From assembly GCA_024233545.1 (NCBI GenBank), contig JACKPL010000002.1, forward strand, positions 124,001-188,000: a DNA stretch of 64,000 bases, written 5' to 3'. The position numbers were made by a program, and so were the translations under genes. Position 1 is the first letter of the stretch; every line of letters starts with the position of its first letter. A model generated the notes under the pieces. The model did not search any database. It saw only the letters and a program-made list of their open reading frames with translations, and had not been told where the DNA came from. Shown one piece after another: positions 1 to 8,626 of the stretch. The stretch comes from a bacterium. Lineage in GTDB: Bacteria; Auribacterota; Auribacteria; Auribacterales; Auribacteraceae.

Positions 1-894
1 GAAGAATTAGTAATGGCAATGGAAAATGCATCGGATGGCAAAAAAGTATGGTTAATACGTATCCTTGGAAGAATCAAGGATTTACGTTCTATAAACACAT
101 TAGTAGATGCGTTAGGGGACGATAACGAAGATATTGCTCGAAAGGCGGCATGGGCATTAGCAAAACTGCGGCATCACCAGACAGTAATATCCGCTTTGGA
201 AGCGCTCGAACAAAAACAGCGAGGAAAATGGGCGGCAAAGGTTTTGATTGAAATCGGTTCGCTTTCTGTTGAGCCGCTGATTGATTTATTGAATGGTGAA
301 TATGCTCAGCCGAGCGAGCTTGCACAAAGCCGGGCACATGATGTCCTTGCTAAAATCGGAATACCGAGTGTTTCTCCTCTGTTGCACGCTTTACGCGATG
401 GGCGCATTCAAAACAAAAATGATGTGGTAGAAATTTTGACACAAATCGGACAGCCTTCGGTGAATTATCTGATTCCTGCGCTGGGTGATTCAAATGACCT
501 TGTCCGCGAAACTGCCGCAGAGTGTCTCGGACGGATTAAAGACCCGAATGCCGTGGAACCGCTCATTCAATCTATTCAGGACAGCGCTCCTGATGTTCGT
601 GCATGGATTGCATGGTCGTTGGGCGAAATTAAAGATCCCCGTGCAGTGGAACCGCTTATCGGCATGCTTAGTGATGACTATTGGTCGGTACGGTTTAAAG
701 CGACCCAGGCCTTAGGGCATATTCGCGATCCTCGTGCGGTGGAGCCCCTTATTAAGATTTTGAACGATTCAGATCCTCGTGTCCTTGATGAGGCGTCTTG
801 GGTGCTTGGCTCTATTACCGGTGAACGGCTGGGGCGCAATTACGATGCATGGCATTTGTGGTGGATATCGAATAAAAATGTAAAAGAAGAATAG
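1..894 (+). CDS. HEAT-repeat (PBS-lyase-like) protein, 5' end probably cut by window
   Basis: The frame is open from the first base. An ATG at 13 and another at 19 are possible starts, but no Shine-Dalgarno is visible in the few bases before them, so the real start may lie upstream. The protein (about 293 residues from ATG 13) is built of roughly 30-residue alpha-helical HEAT/PBS-lyase repeats. The recurring pattern is DPRAVEPLI followed by D..D.VR..A..ALG.I, clearest between residues 150 and 265. The last 20 residues carry an aromatic cap (YDAWHLWW) of a kind often seen ending bacterial HEAT proteins. Such proteins are scaffolds for protein-protein contact, and no catalytic residues are visible. 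No signal peptide is seen in the visible part. The specific partner is unknown. Confidence 0.85.
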   Translation, partial: EELVMAMENASDGKKVWLIRILGRIKDLRSINTLVDALGDDNEDIARKAAWALAKLRHHQTVISALEALEQKQRGKWAAKVLIEIGSLSVEPLIDLLNGEYAQPSELAQSRAHDVLAKIGIPSVSPLLHALRDGRIQNKNDVVEILTQIGQPSVNYLIPALGDSNDLVRETAAECLGRIKDPNAVEPLIQSIQDSAPDVRAWIAWSLGEIKDPRAVEPLIGMLSDDYWSVRFKATQALGHIRDPRAVEPLIKILNDSDPRVLDEASWVLGSITGERLGRNYDAWHLWWISNKNVKEE

Positions 895-1025
895 TAGTAT
901 CTGTTTTGATAATGAGCACTTTTCAAGTGTTTGCAGAAAATCATGGCGCGTATATTTTGACAGAACATGTGTATTTCGCTATAGTGAATTATCATCAATA
1001 AAAATTGAGAGCGAGAAATAATGGT

Positions 1026-2981
1026 ATGTCAATAAACATAAAAAAGGCGTCACAGAGCGTTATTGCTGTTTTATGTGCATGTATTATTGCCGGTTTTGTA
1101 TGCGGGTGTGTGAACAGTTTTCTCTATGTAAAAGAAAACCGTTATTTTTTTCATAAAATGTATGCCACAATTGCCGGAGCATATTTATCTCGAATCAATA
1201 TGTTTATCCTTTTGTGTATTGTGTGTTTTACTGCGGTGCTTTTCCTGGAAAAAATAATATCCGGTTTATCGATAATCAAAAATCGGGATATTCATCTTAA
1301 CCGGTCTTTTCCTAACCGTTTGAAAAACCTCTTGTTTGCCTCTTTTTTTTTGTCATGTTTTGCGTGGTTCTTTACAAAAAGCAAAATATATATACGATTT
1401 GAACGCTTAGCAGATAATGGTTTCGGATCATTTTTTGTTGCACATCTGAATGTATGCTTTATTCTTTTTATAGGTGTCCTGATAGTGAGTGGAATGCTCT
1501 TGATACTCATTCATTATTATAAAGGGTTTGAACTGAATCATCTCTATAAAGCGGCGAAACCCTTTGTGCATTCAGCACGCTGGTGTGCAGGTGGTTTATG
1601 TATCTTTCTTTCAGCCGCCCATTTTTCGCTTGCCGCGATACGTTTTTTCAATAAACCGTCCGGTCCAAACATTATTTTAATCTCTATTGAAACATTGCGT
1701 GCAGACCATTTAAGTTGTTATGGGTATGGACGTTTGACATCGCCAAATATAGATGCTTTCTCGAAAGAAAGCGCATTATTTGAAAATGCCATTGTGCCGC
1801 GCGGAATTACGAATCCGTCGGTAACTTCGTTTTTAACTGGTTATTATCCTCGTACACATGGTGTCCGAACCCTCCGCCAGCGGATGGAACAAAAGTGGAA
1901 TACTGTGGCAGAGTTCTATCGAGATGCCGGGTATTCAACGGCGGCGTTCATCTGCAACAGCGTCCTTATCGAATATTTTTCGGGATTGGCAAATGGATTC
2001 GATTTATACGAGCAGACTATGAATGAGCGCGAATCGCATTTTAAACCGCAAAGAATTGCCCAAAAAGCAAACGAAGCGGTATATCCATGGGTGGATCGGC
2101 ATCAGGCTGTCCCTTTTTTTCTTTGGATACATTATATGGACCCACACGGGCCCTATACGGCGCCTGAAACATTTGAAGAGTTTCAGTATACTCCGTTATG
2201 GCGGAACATCAATGAGGTTTTTATTAAAAACTATATGCAGAAACCATTGCGGTGGAACGATAAAAACCAAGTTGACGTCAATCATTATATATGTGAATAC
2301 GATAAAGAAATTCGTTACGTCGATCATTACATTGGCAAATTGTGTGATTGGTTGAAAGAAATGAACCTTTATGATTCGAGCTGTATTATTATTACCTCAG
2401 ATCATGGAGAAATGTTGACCGAACACGATAAATTTTTCCGTCATGAAGAATACGTCTATGATGCAACTGTCCGGGTGCCTCTGCTCATTAAACTTCCTAA
2501 AGATTCGAAATCGCAGTTTACGGCTGGGTTTCGTTATAAAGGGCAGGTTTGCCTGATCGATTTACTGCCGACTCTTTTGGAATTGTCCAATATCCAGTAT
2601 CCTCATGATTTTGATGGGAAAAGCCTCTTGCCGGTATTGCGGGGGGAGAAAAGCGAAACCCATGAATTCGTGTATATGGAAGAGAATGTTAAATCAGTGG
2701 GAGTTCGAACGAATCAATGGAAATATGTTGAATATTCCTTAGAACATCAGAAAGTCAAAGGAACGGCAGAGTTTTTCAATTTGATCGATGACTCGCAAGA
2801 ACAGAACAGCATACCGTTTGCTCATTTGAATGAAGATGCAAAACAAATATACAGGATATTGCGCAATCGGTTAAATACATGGAAAAAACAAGATAAGGGC
2901 ATTGATCCTCAATTATTATTAGACAGTACACTTGACTCACGAACGCGAGAAATGCTCAAGTCGCTTGGATATGTAAACTAA
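1026..2981 (+). CDS. Membrane-anchored sulfatase-fold hydrolase/phosphotransferase
   Basis: About 650 residues. The N-terminal 210 hold about five hydrophobic segments; the rest is an alkaline-phosphatase/sulfatase-fold catalytic domain beginning at PNIILISIETLRADHLSCYGY. The later metal-site motif TSDHGEML is intact. At the position of the sulfatase CxPSR signature the sequence is TNPSV, so the residue that becomes formylglycine is Thr. Known family behaviour: Thr is the nucleophile in lipoteichoic acid synthases and phosphoethanolamine transferases, which have a similar membrane-plus-ectodomain layout. I therefore infer a phosphotransferase or phosphodiesterase acting on envelope lipids or glycans rather than a sulfatase. 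I chose ATG 1026, preceded by a weak GAGCGAGA; the frame can also start at TTG 1005. The next gene starts 6 bp downstream. Confidence 0.85.
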   Translation: MSINIKKASQSVIAVLCACIIAGFVCGCVNSFLYVKENRYFFHKMYATIAGAYLSRINMFILLCIVCFTAVLFLEKIISGLSIIKNRDIHLNRSFPNRLKNLLFASFFLSCFAWFFTKSKIYIRFERLADNGFGSFFVAHLNVCFILFIGVLIVSGMLLILIHYYKGFELNHLYKAAKPFVHSARWCAGGLCIFLSAAHFSLAAIRFFNKPSGPNIILISIETLRADHLSCYGYGRLTSPNIDAFSKESALFENAIVPRGITNPSVTSFLTGYYPRTHGVRTLRQRMEQKWNTVAEFYRDAGYSTAAFICNSVLIEYFSGLANGFDLYEQTMNERESHFKPQRIAQKANEAVYPWVDRHQAVPFFLWIHYMDPHGPYTAPETFEEFQYTPLWRNINEVFIKNYMQKPLRWNDKNQVDVNHYICEYDKEIRYVDHYIGKLCDWLKEMNLYDSSCIIITSDHGEMLTEHDKFFRHEEYVYDATVRVPLLIKLPKDSKSQFTAGFRYKGQVCLIDLLPTLLELSNIQYPHDFDGKSLLPVLRGEKSETHEFVYMEENVKSVGVRTNQWKYVEYSLEHQKVKGTAEFFNLIDDSQEQNSIPFAHLNEDAKQIYRILRNRLNTWKKQDKGIDPQLLLDSTLDSRTREMLKSLGYVN

Positions 2982-2987
2982 CAACAA

Positions 2988-4488
2988 ATGATTCATAGTA
3001 TGGCAAAACAGAAATTACTTGTATCAACGGCTATTTTTCTGTTATCGGCGATTGTGTTCGGACAATTCGGCTTTAAAGGCGAGCTGACACGAGACGAAGC
3101 AATTTACATGTACAGCGGTCAGCAATTTGCGCATGGTGTTGCTCCGTATGCCAGTATTTTTGATCATAAAGGGCCCATGGCTTCCATTATTACGGGCTTT
3201 GGCGTTGTTGTTGCCAATTGGTGTGGTTTTGATGATCTGACGACCGTTCGCGTTTTATTTTACTTTATCTGCTGTTTAACTGCAGTAGCGTTGTATTTCT
3301 TTTCAATTCAATTATTTGGTTCTTCACGATTAGGATGGTTTGCTGTTTCGGTTTTGTATACCTATTGGGAATTTGGCAGGAAGGCAATGTCAGGGCCTCG
3401 CAAAAGTTCCCATGGTACTTTTTCAAATTATTTCGTTGCATTTAATAGCAAAGAAAAAATGGTTTTGGGCAGGTTTATGGTGCAGTATTACTGCATTGGT
3501 ATGGCAGCCGACCGGTGTGCTTGGGGTTTTTGCGGTAGTACTTGCGTTCTTTCAGGCTGAGGAGCATGCTAAGCGAGTAAACAACGTATTGAAAGTTATT
3601 GTAGGAGCAAGTATACCGGTTGTATTGATTAGTGCGTATTTTTGTTTAAAAGGTGCATTTTTTGATTTTATCGATGGGTATCTTATTTTTAATCTATCCC
3701 ACATAGAGCGTACAGAGGCATCTTTCTGGCAACATATCCAGTATCCTTTGATATCAATTTTAAAGGGGTATCCTATTGCCTATTTGTCAATTTTGCTTTC
3801 ATTTGTAATGATGGGGTTATTGTTGGCGTGGCGTTTGAAACTGAATGGTAATTCTTTTTCGGCTATGGTAAAGAAAGATTCATTTGCGATAGTTGTGTTA
3901 TCATGTCCAGTGTATATTATATGGTCGTTTATCGATTTTCAGGGGCCTCCCGACTTTTATGTGCTTATCCCTTACTCAGCAATCGGATTTGCATGGCTTC
4001 TGAATCTGGCTATGGATGGGGTGTCCCGATTAGAAGGGTCCGCAACCGAAATAAGCGCCAAGTGCTCCGTAATGATTTGTTTGATATTGGTTGGCGTCTC
4101 TGCGTTTTCTTATAGAGTTTGGTCTGATTCAGAATTAGTCAAGCAAAAGCAAAAGCTAGAATATATTGTAAAAACATTTGCACCGAGACAGAAAATAGCG
4201 ACCATTGGGATACCGGAAATTCCTGTTTTGCTCAAGATAAAGAATCCTAACCGTTATTTATTTGTGATCAACGGAGTTGACAACAATATTGATGCACGGT
4301 TTGCCGGAGGGTTTAAGGGGTGGATGAACAGCATTGCAGGCTATGATCCTGATTTCATAGCGGTAGGAAGCATTCGCAGTAAGTATAACGATGAAGTCGT
4401 AGCATGGCTTGAGCGCGGTTATATTAAGAAAAGATTCGGTGATTGGAATATATACGTAAAAAATGACCCTTTTCAACAACTCAAATAA
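2988..4488 (+). pseudogene. GT-C (ArnT/PMT-like) membrane glycosyltransferase, frameshifted
   Basis: Two overlapping frames together make one protein of about 500 residues. The first (2988-3560) gives a GT-C start: a transmembrane segment, then a loop with TRDEAIYMYSGQ and DHKGPM, the region holding the acidic catalytic residue in polyprenyl-phosphate-sugar glycosyltransferases. Family similarity ends after SGPR near 3399. It resumes one frame over at AKVPM (3400) and continues through several transmembrane helices to a small soluble tail ending at 4488. The junction reads CCTCGCAAAA; restoring a CGCG dinucleotide (2 bp) would join the frames cleanly as R-A-K. Either a recent inactivating deletion or a sequence error explains it. 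ATG 3000 is an alternative start. It lies 6 bp after the sulfatase-fold gene, probably in the same transcript. Confidence 0.8.
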
Positions 4489-4506
4489 ATAAAGCGCAAA
4501 GCTTAG

Positions 4507-5967
4507 TTATCTAAATAAATGCTGATTGGTAAATCCGGATACATATTTTAGTTTTCCCGAGTAATAGTCCTTTTCAAATTGTTCGGCTCCCAGTTCTTTT
4601 CGTTTTAGAGCGCTGTCCTTTGATTTCTCAAATTTAATATAAGACGAAGTAAGGAATGAACGAGGATGCTTAAAGGCGGGAAAAAAGCTCAGCGAAAATA
4701 AAATAATGCCGACAATCACTACTTCTGACGAAACCCGAAACTCGTGTTTTCTGAGACCATCTATTAAACCGCAGGTACCGATGAGTAAAAATATAGCCAA
4801 AGGCATGCGGTATCGATTCGTGATAAAAATAGTCAGTGTTGTTAAAGCTAAAGACGCTGTACAAAGAATGAAAAAAATTCTATATCGGAATTTTCCATAG
4901 ATAAATCCTAATATTCCCGCAATAAATAGCGCAGTGAAGTTATATGGTATTCTCAGGAATTTAAATGGAGTATATTCGCGGGTGAAAAGTTTAAAGTTGT
5001 AATTATTTGCGATTTCTACATAGTTAATGAGCAGTAGAGATTTTTTTACATATAATAAAAGCGCGGAGAGCGGTTTTGTTTTGATAAAATCCAATCCTTT
5101 CTTTTTCCAATAACTGCTTACTTGTTGATCGGTAAGATATGTTTTCGTTTCATGCATAGCGATGCGTCTTGCATCGTAGTAATGCCCGAATGTCGATGGT
5201 TCGATTCCTTGAACGGTATTATAAATTCCTGTTGCGTGAGGATTATTGCCTATATAAAAGTGTATGCCTCCTACAGAACTGAGGAGAACTTGTTCATGTG
5301 CGATGTGCAAGTTTCGGGCTGTGAATGGAACGATGCAGATGGTCGCAGAGATGAGAAACAGCAGTACGGATGCTATATTGTGGCGTGTATAGAGAACAAT
5401 AAGAAGAATGGGAAGCAAACAGACAACCGCGCCGCGAAAGTGTATCAGTATTCCCATAAAAAGGCCTGATAAAATGAGCGGTATACGTTTATGGTCATCG
5501 AGATATCGAATAAAGTTATATAAAGTAAAGGTGAAAAGTGAAATCTCAACAATCGTTTTGACCGGCAATACACTAAAAAATAATATAGGAGGGTAGAGCG
5601 CGTACAAATAAAAACCGATTCGAGCAACAGGTACTGAAAATAATTGCCCGATAAGTTTCTTAAAATAAAAAATTGAAAATATGAAAATCACTATTTGTAC
5701 GGCAATGAGTAGTTTGAAATGTAAGGTAACAGTTGGGGAAACCGCGCGTATAAGATATACAAAATATGCATAAAACGGGGTAAAAAAATATGATGGAAAA
5801 TCTTTAAGCATCAAGCCTTTGCTTTTTATAACCCCTGCGAGAAGTTCAAAGATATAAGGATCGGTTCCTTGCGGCGGATAGATAACTTCAGGAATATTTG
5901 TAACTGCATACAGATAGAATACTGCATATAGCGGTATAATAACGAATGGATCGTATTTTTCTTTCAT
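4507..5967 (-). CDS. Polytopic GT-C-type glycosyltransferase family protein
   Basis: 486 residues with around ten hydrophobic segments. The first extracytoplasmic loop contains TDPYIFELLAG, matching the position of the acidic loop motif in PMT/ArnT-like glycosyltransferases that use polyprenyl-phosphate sugars. A second conserved-looking loop (GGIHFYIGNNPHATGIY) resembles that of other bacterial dolichyl-phosphate-mannose-mannosyltransferase-like proteins. It ends in a soluble stretch of about 80 residues. It is convergent with the frameshifted GT-C gene (stops 18 bp apart), and the two are only loosely alike. The sugar and acceptor are unknown. The start ATG at 5967 has no strong ribosome site. 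Confidence 0.72.
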   Translation of the reverse strand: MKEKYDPFVIIPLYAVFYLYAVTNIPEVIYPPQGTDPYIFELLAGVIKSKGLMLKDFPSYFFTPFYAYFVYLIRAVSPTVTLHFKLLIAVQIVIFIFSIFYFKKLIGQLFSVPVARIGFYLYALYPPILFFSVLPVKTIVEISLFTFTLYNFIRYLDDHKRIPLILSGLFMGILIHFRGAVVCLLPILLIVLYTRHNIASVLLFLISATICIVPFTARNLHIAHEQVLLSSVGGIHFYIGNNPHATGIYNTVQGIEPSTFGHYYDARRIAMHETKTYLTDQQVSSYWKKKGLDFIKTKPLSALLLYVKKSLLLINYVEIANNYNFKLFTREYTPFKFLRIPYNFTALFIAGILGFIYGKFRYRIFFILCTASLALTTLTIFITNRYRMPLAIFLLIGTCGLIDGLRKHEFRVSSEVVIVGIILFSLSFFPAFKHPRSFLTSSYIKFEKSKDSALKRKELGAEQFEKDYYSGKLKYVSGFTNQHLFR

Positions 5968-6055
5968 AAGATATTTCCGGAAGTACGTAATCTTACAGAT
6001 GTGAAAACATTATGTCTGATAGGCGGTATAGTTTGCAAGCATGGAATTAAGTAAA

Positions 6056-6092
6056 ACAAAAAAAGCCCGGGCGTTTAAATAAGCCCGGGCAT
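6056..6092 (-). terminator. Rho-independent terminator of the PEP-CTERM gene
   Basis: Perfect 8-bp GC stem GCCCGGGC (6065-6072 and 6083-6090) with a 10-nt loop. Read on the minus strand it is followed by a run of seven T. It lies just downstream of the stop at 6106. Confidence 0.9.
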
Positions 6093-6105
6093 AAATTAAC
6101 GATAT

Positions 6106-6930
6106 TTATTTTTTAATTTTCTTTCTGATACCAAGTGAAATCAAAGCGGAACCTAACAACATAATAGAAAACGGCTCGGGAACCGCAACTGGTTCTGATG
6201 CATAAAGTTCAATATATGGTTGTACCAACACTGCATTATAAGGGTATGAAGCATAAGGATGTGTTAAATCTTTTACCGCAATATTCATACTGTCGCTGAC
6301 ATATGAGGAGGTATACGGTGATGCGGCAGTCTTCGGTTTAAGAAAGAACGTGAATCCAATCAAAGAAAGCGGATTGTTTGCTTGTATCGCGGCTTGTGTT
6401 ATTAGGTATATCTGGGTGATGTCGATAACGTATTCTGTATCAAAATTAGAGTAATTAAATACGGAATTTTTTGATACCCCGGTGCCAAGATTGCCATTTC
6501 TGTCATCGACTAAAAGTGGAGCGCCAAAAACCGCCGAATGAATATACGGGTCAAAATTATTTGCTGTAAATGATTGAGATGAAACGTTATACACGAGGTT
6601 GGGGGCAATCATAAAATCAAAATTAGTGTCAACTGCTGCATCAGAAACAAAAAAATGGAGGAAAGCAGAATCTACGCTTGTCGCAGTATTGACGTCAAAC
6701 CTCATGTTAAGGCGTTTTTCTCGATTATAATTCCATACATTTGAGTTAAAGTATACTCTTCCATATCCCGGCCAACCCACAAACCATTGGTTAATAGAGC
6801 TGAAAGTATTAAAGCCTGTATCCGTAATGCTTTGCTGGGCAGTGGCTTTGATGGGCACTATTTCTTGAGCGTCCAAACTAATTGATACAAGAAACACAAA
6901 TAAAAAGAACACCTTACTCAATAGTTTCAT
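6106..6930 (-). CDS. PEP-CTERM sorting domain exoprotein
   Basis: 274 residues. The start at 6930 is fixed by a strong GGGGAGGG Shine-Dalgarno 5 bases upstream; an in-frame ATG at 6993 lacks one. Residues 1-22 are a signal peptide ending near LDAQ. The mature part is an extracellular domain with alternating beta-strand character and no recognisable catalytic motif. The C-terminus is a textbook PEP-CTERM tag: VPEP, a hydrophobic helix, then a basic tail RKKIKK. Known biology: such tags are cut by an exosortase (EpsH/XrtA type) and are linked to extracellular polysaccharide. No exosortase lies in this window. It has its own promoter and terminator, so it is probably monocistronic. Confidence 0.88.
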   Translation of the reverse strand: MKLLSKVFFLFVFLVSISLDAQEIVPIKATAQQSITDTGFNTFSSINQWFVGWPGYGRVYFNSNVWNYNREKRLNMRFDVNTATSVDSAFLHFFVSDAAVDTNFDFMIAPNLVYNVSSQSFTANNFDPYIHSAVFGAPLLVDDRNGNLGTGVSKNSVFNYSNFDTEYVIDITQIYLITQAAIQANNPLSLIGFTFFLKPKTAASPYTSSYVSDSMNIAVKDLTHPYASYPYNAVLVQPYIELYASEPVAVPEPFSIMLLGSALISLGIRKKIKK

Positions 6931-6981
6931 AATACCCTCCCCGCTTATCCTATTTAGATTTATTAAAAGAATTCTTAACAT

Positions 6982-7011
6982 ATTATAACACAAGAAGTTG
7001 GTTAATGTAAC
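6982..7011 (-). promoter_or_regulatory. Probable promoter of the PEP-CTERM gene at 6930
   Basis: On the minus strand a perfect TATAAT (6982-6987) lies about 50 bp before the start codon. A weak -35 (TTACAT or GTTACA) sits 17-18 bp further upstream. A palindrome AAGAATTCTT lies between the -10 and the gene. Confidence 0.5.
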
Positions 7012-7151
7012 ATTTTTTTTTATGAATTTAAATTATTTTCAAAACTGGAAGAAAAAACATTTTTGAATGTTATAGTGCAAAATGGCTTGCAAAATTATAA
7101 CCGAGCATGATTTTGTGGAATAAGATAGAGAAAAAAGGATGTCGCAAATCT

Positions 7152-8339
7152 TTATGGTTTTCTCAGCAATATGCCGCCCATTGATCCGCCAAATCCATAA
7201 GAGAGGCTGATGGCGCGTTCGATTGAAGCTTCGAGCGTTTGAGAGGTAAACTGTAACGTGCATTCAGCATCCGGCAAATCAAGACGAATGGTCGGTAAAA
7301 TTTTTTGATGGCTAAGTGAAAGAGCCGTTAAAATTACTTCAATTGCCGCAGTTGCTGAAAACATATGGCCTGTTAATGGTTTTGTAGCACTGCATACTAT
7401 GTTTGAATGAGTGCCGAAAACTCTGCTGATGCTTCGCATCTCTGCTCGGTCATTGAGGGGCGTCCCTGTACCGTGCGTATTGATATAATCGATTTTTTTT
7501 GCATTTTTTGCAACCAGCCGTGTCAGGATTTCTGCAATGACAGCGCCGTCTTCGTTCATTATGGTCATACCGGAGGGATCATTGAGTGTTGTCCAATCTT
7601 CTATAATTGCGTATGGGATGGCGCCTCTTTTCTGTGCGGTTTTTGCTGATTCTACCACCAGCATGCCGCAGCCTTCAGCGATAAAAAAACCGTTGCGATG
7701 TGTATGAAACGGACGAAAATGTTCAAAGCAGTCGGTCATTACTTTCATGTTGTGGTATGATGCGAGAAAGCAATCGTCCGGAGCGATCTCTACAGCGCCG
7801 GTTAAAATAGTATTGGCATCGCCGGAACGAATGATTCGCGCCGCGGCAATAATAGCATACAGACCCGTAGCGCATGCGGCGGTGATATTCAATACCGGCC
7901 CTCCGAATCCATATTTTCTTGCAAGCATGAGGGCAGGCTGTTCAATCGAGGTAGTTATTGCCACGGATGAGTACGAATTCCTATCGGTGGAAAAAGCTTT
8001 TACCCATTGATTCTCCCGTCCTGTTGTCGGTTTGCCGCAACACACAATGACTCCTGCTTGGGGGAGAACGGTTATTTTTGCGTCGTCAAGCGCTTGCTGT
8101 GCCGCATGCTGAACTAATCCGCTTCGGAGCCCTTCTGTTTTATTTAACGGCATGCCTGATACTGCAGGATCGAAAAAGAGTTCCTCGTTTATGTAAACAA
8201 TTTTATTATCGGCAGGAATGCCGAACGTGCCTTTTTCGCAGGGAATGCCAGCACATACCGCGTGCCAGTTTTTAGTGCAGTGAACGCCGTGAGGAGTTAC
8301 TAAGCCTATGCCGGTAATCCAAATCTCATTATTAACCAT
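7152..8339 (-). CDS. Beta-ketoacyl-ACP synthase (FabF/KAS II-like)
   Basis: 395 residues, a little under the usual 410 of FabF. The thiolase-fold catalytic triad is complete: Cys156 in TAACATG, His289 in NTHGTGTPLND and His325 in KPLTGHMFSA. The C-terminal SYGFGGSMGGILL loop is also present. The enzyme would condense malonyl-ACP with an acyl-ACP in the cytoplasm. It stands alone, with no acyl carrier protein, reductase or dehydratase beside it. It may therefore be an accessory synthase for a special lipid or polyketide-like chain rather than the housekeeping FabF, though this is inference from context. Confidence 0.85.
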   Translation of the reverse strand: MVNNEIWITGIGLVTPHGVHCTKNWHAVCAGIPCEKGTFGIPADNKIVYINEELFFDPAVSGMPLNKTEGLRSGLVQHAAQQALDDAKITVLPQAGVIVCCGKPTTGRENQWVKAFSTDRNSYSSVAITTSIEQPALMLARKYGFGGPVLNITAACATGLYAIIAAARIIRSGDANTILTGAVEIAPDDCFLASYHNMKVMTDCFEHFRPFHTHRNGFFIAEGCGMLVVESAKTAQKRGAIPYAIIEDWTTLNDPSGMTIMNEDGAVIAEILTRLVAKNAKKIDYINTHGTGTPLNDRAEMRSISRVFGTHSNIVCSATKPLTGHMFSATAAIEVILTALSLSHQKILPTIRLDLPDAECTLQFTSQTLEASIERAISLSYGFGGSMGGILLRKP

Positions 8340-8626
8340 AACTATCCTGCATGCGTCGGTTTTTCTTTTATTATGTTGCGAGAACGTATTCTTATATCAT
8401 TTTAAGCACACCAAATACAGCAAATTCCATTCTGTATTATAGTTTGCGGCGTTTGAACCTATTCTGCCTAATAGCAGGATTTTGTGAATTTAAAGCGCTC
8501 TTGTTGCACTAACCGAGACAATAATTCGCCGGAACTTTTTTGTGCTTCAATGGTCGAATATAAATATAAAAAATGGTATAATAAACGTTAGTAAGTCTTT
8601 TAAAACATAAAGGATACCTAAAAGAT

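Noticed and set aside
3396..3410. Programmed ribosomal frameshift in the GT-C gene
   Set aside because: The needed shift is +1 and no slippery heptamer with a downstream structure is evident; deletion or error is simpler.
5195..5215. GGTTCGATTCC, like a tRNA T-arm
   Set aside because: It lies inside the intact minus-strand glycosyltransferase and no acceptor stem or anticodon arm could be folded around it.
7039..7263. Open frame overlapping the end of the ketoacyl synthase
   Set aside because: Out-of-frame with the synthase, no ribosome site, no domain.
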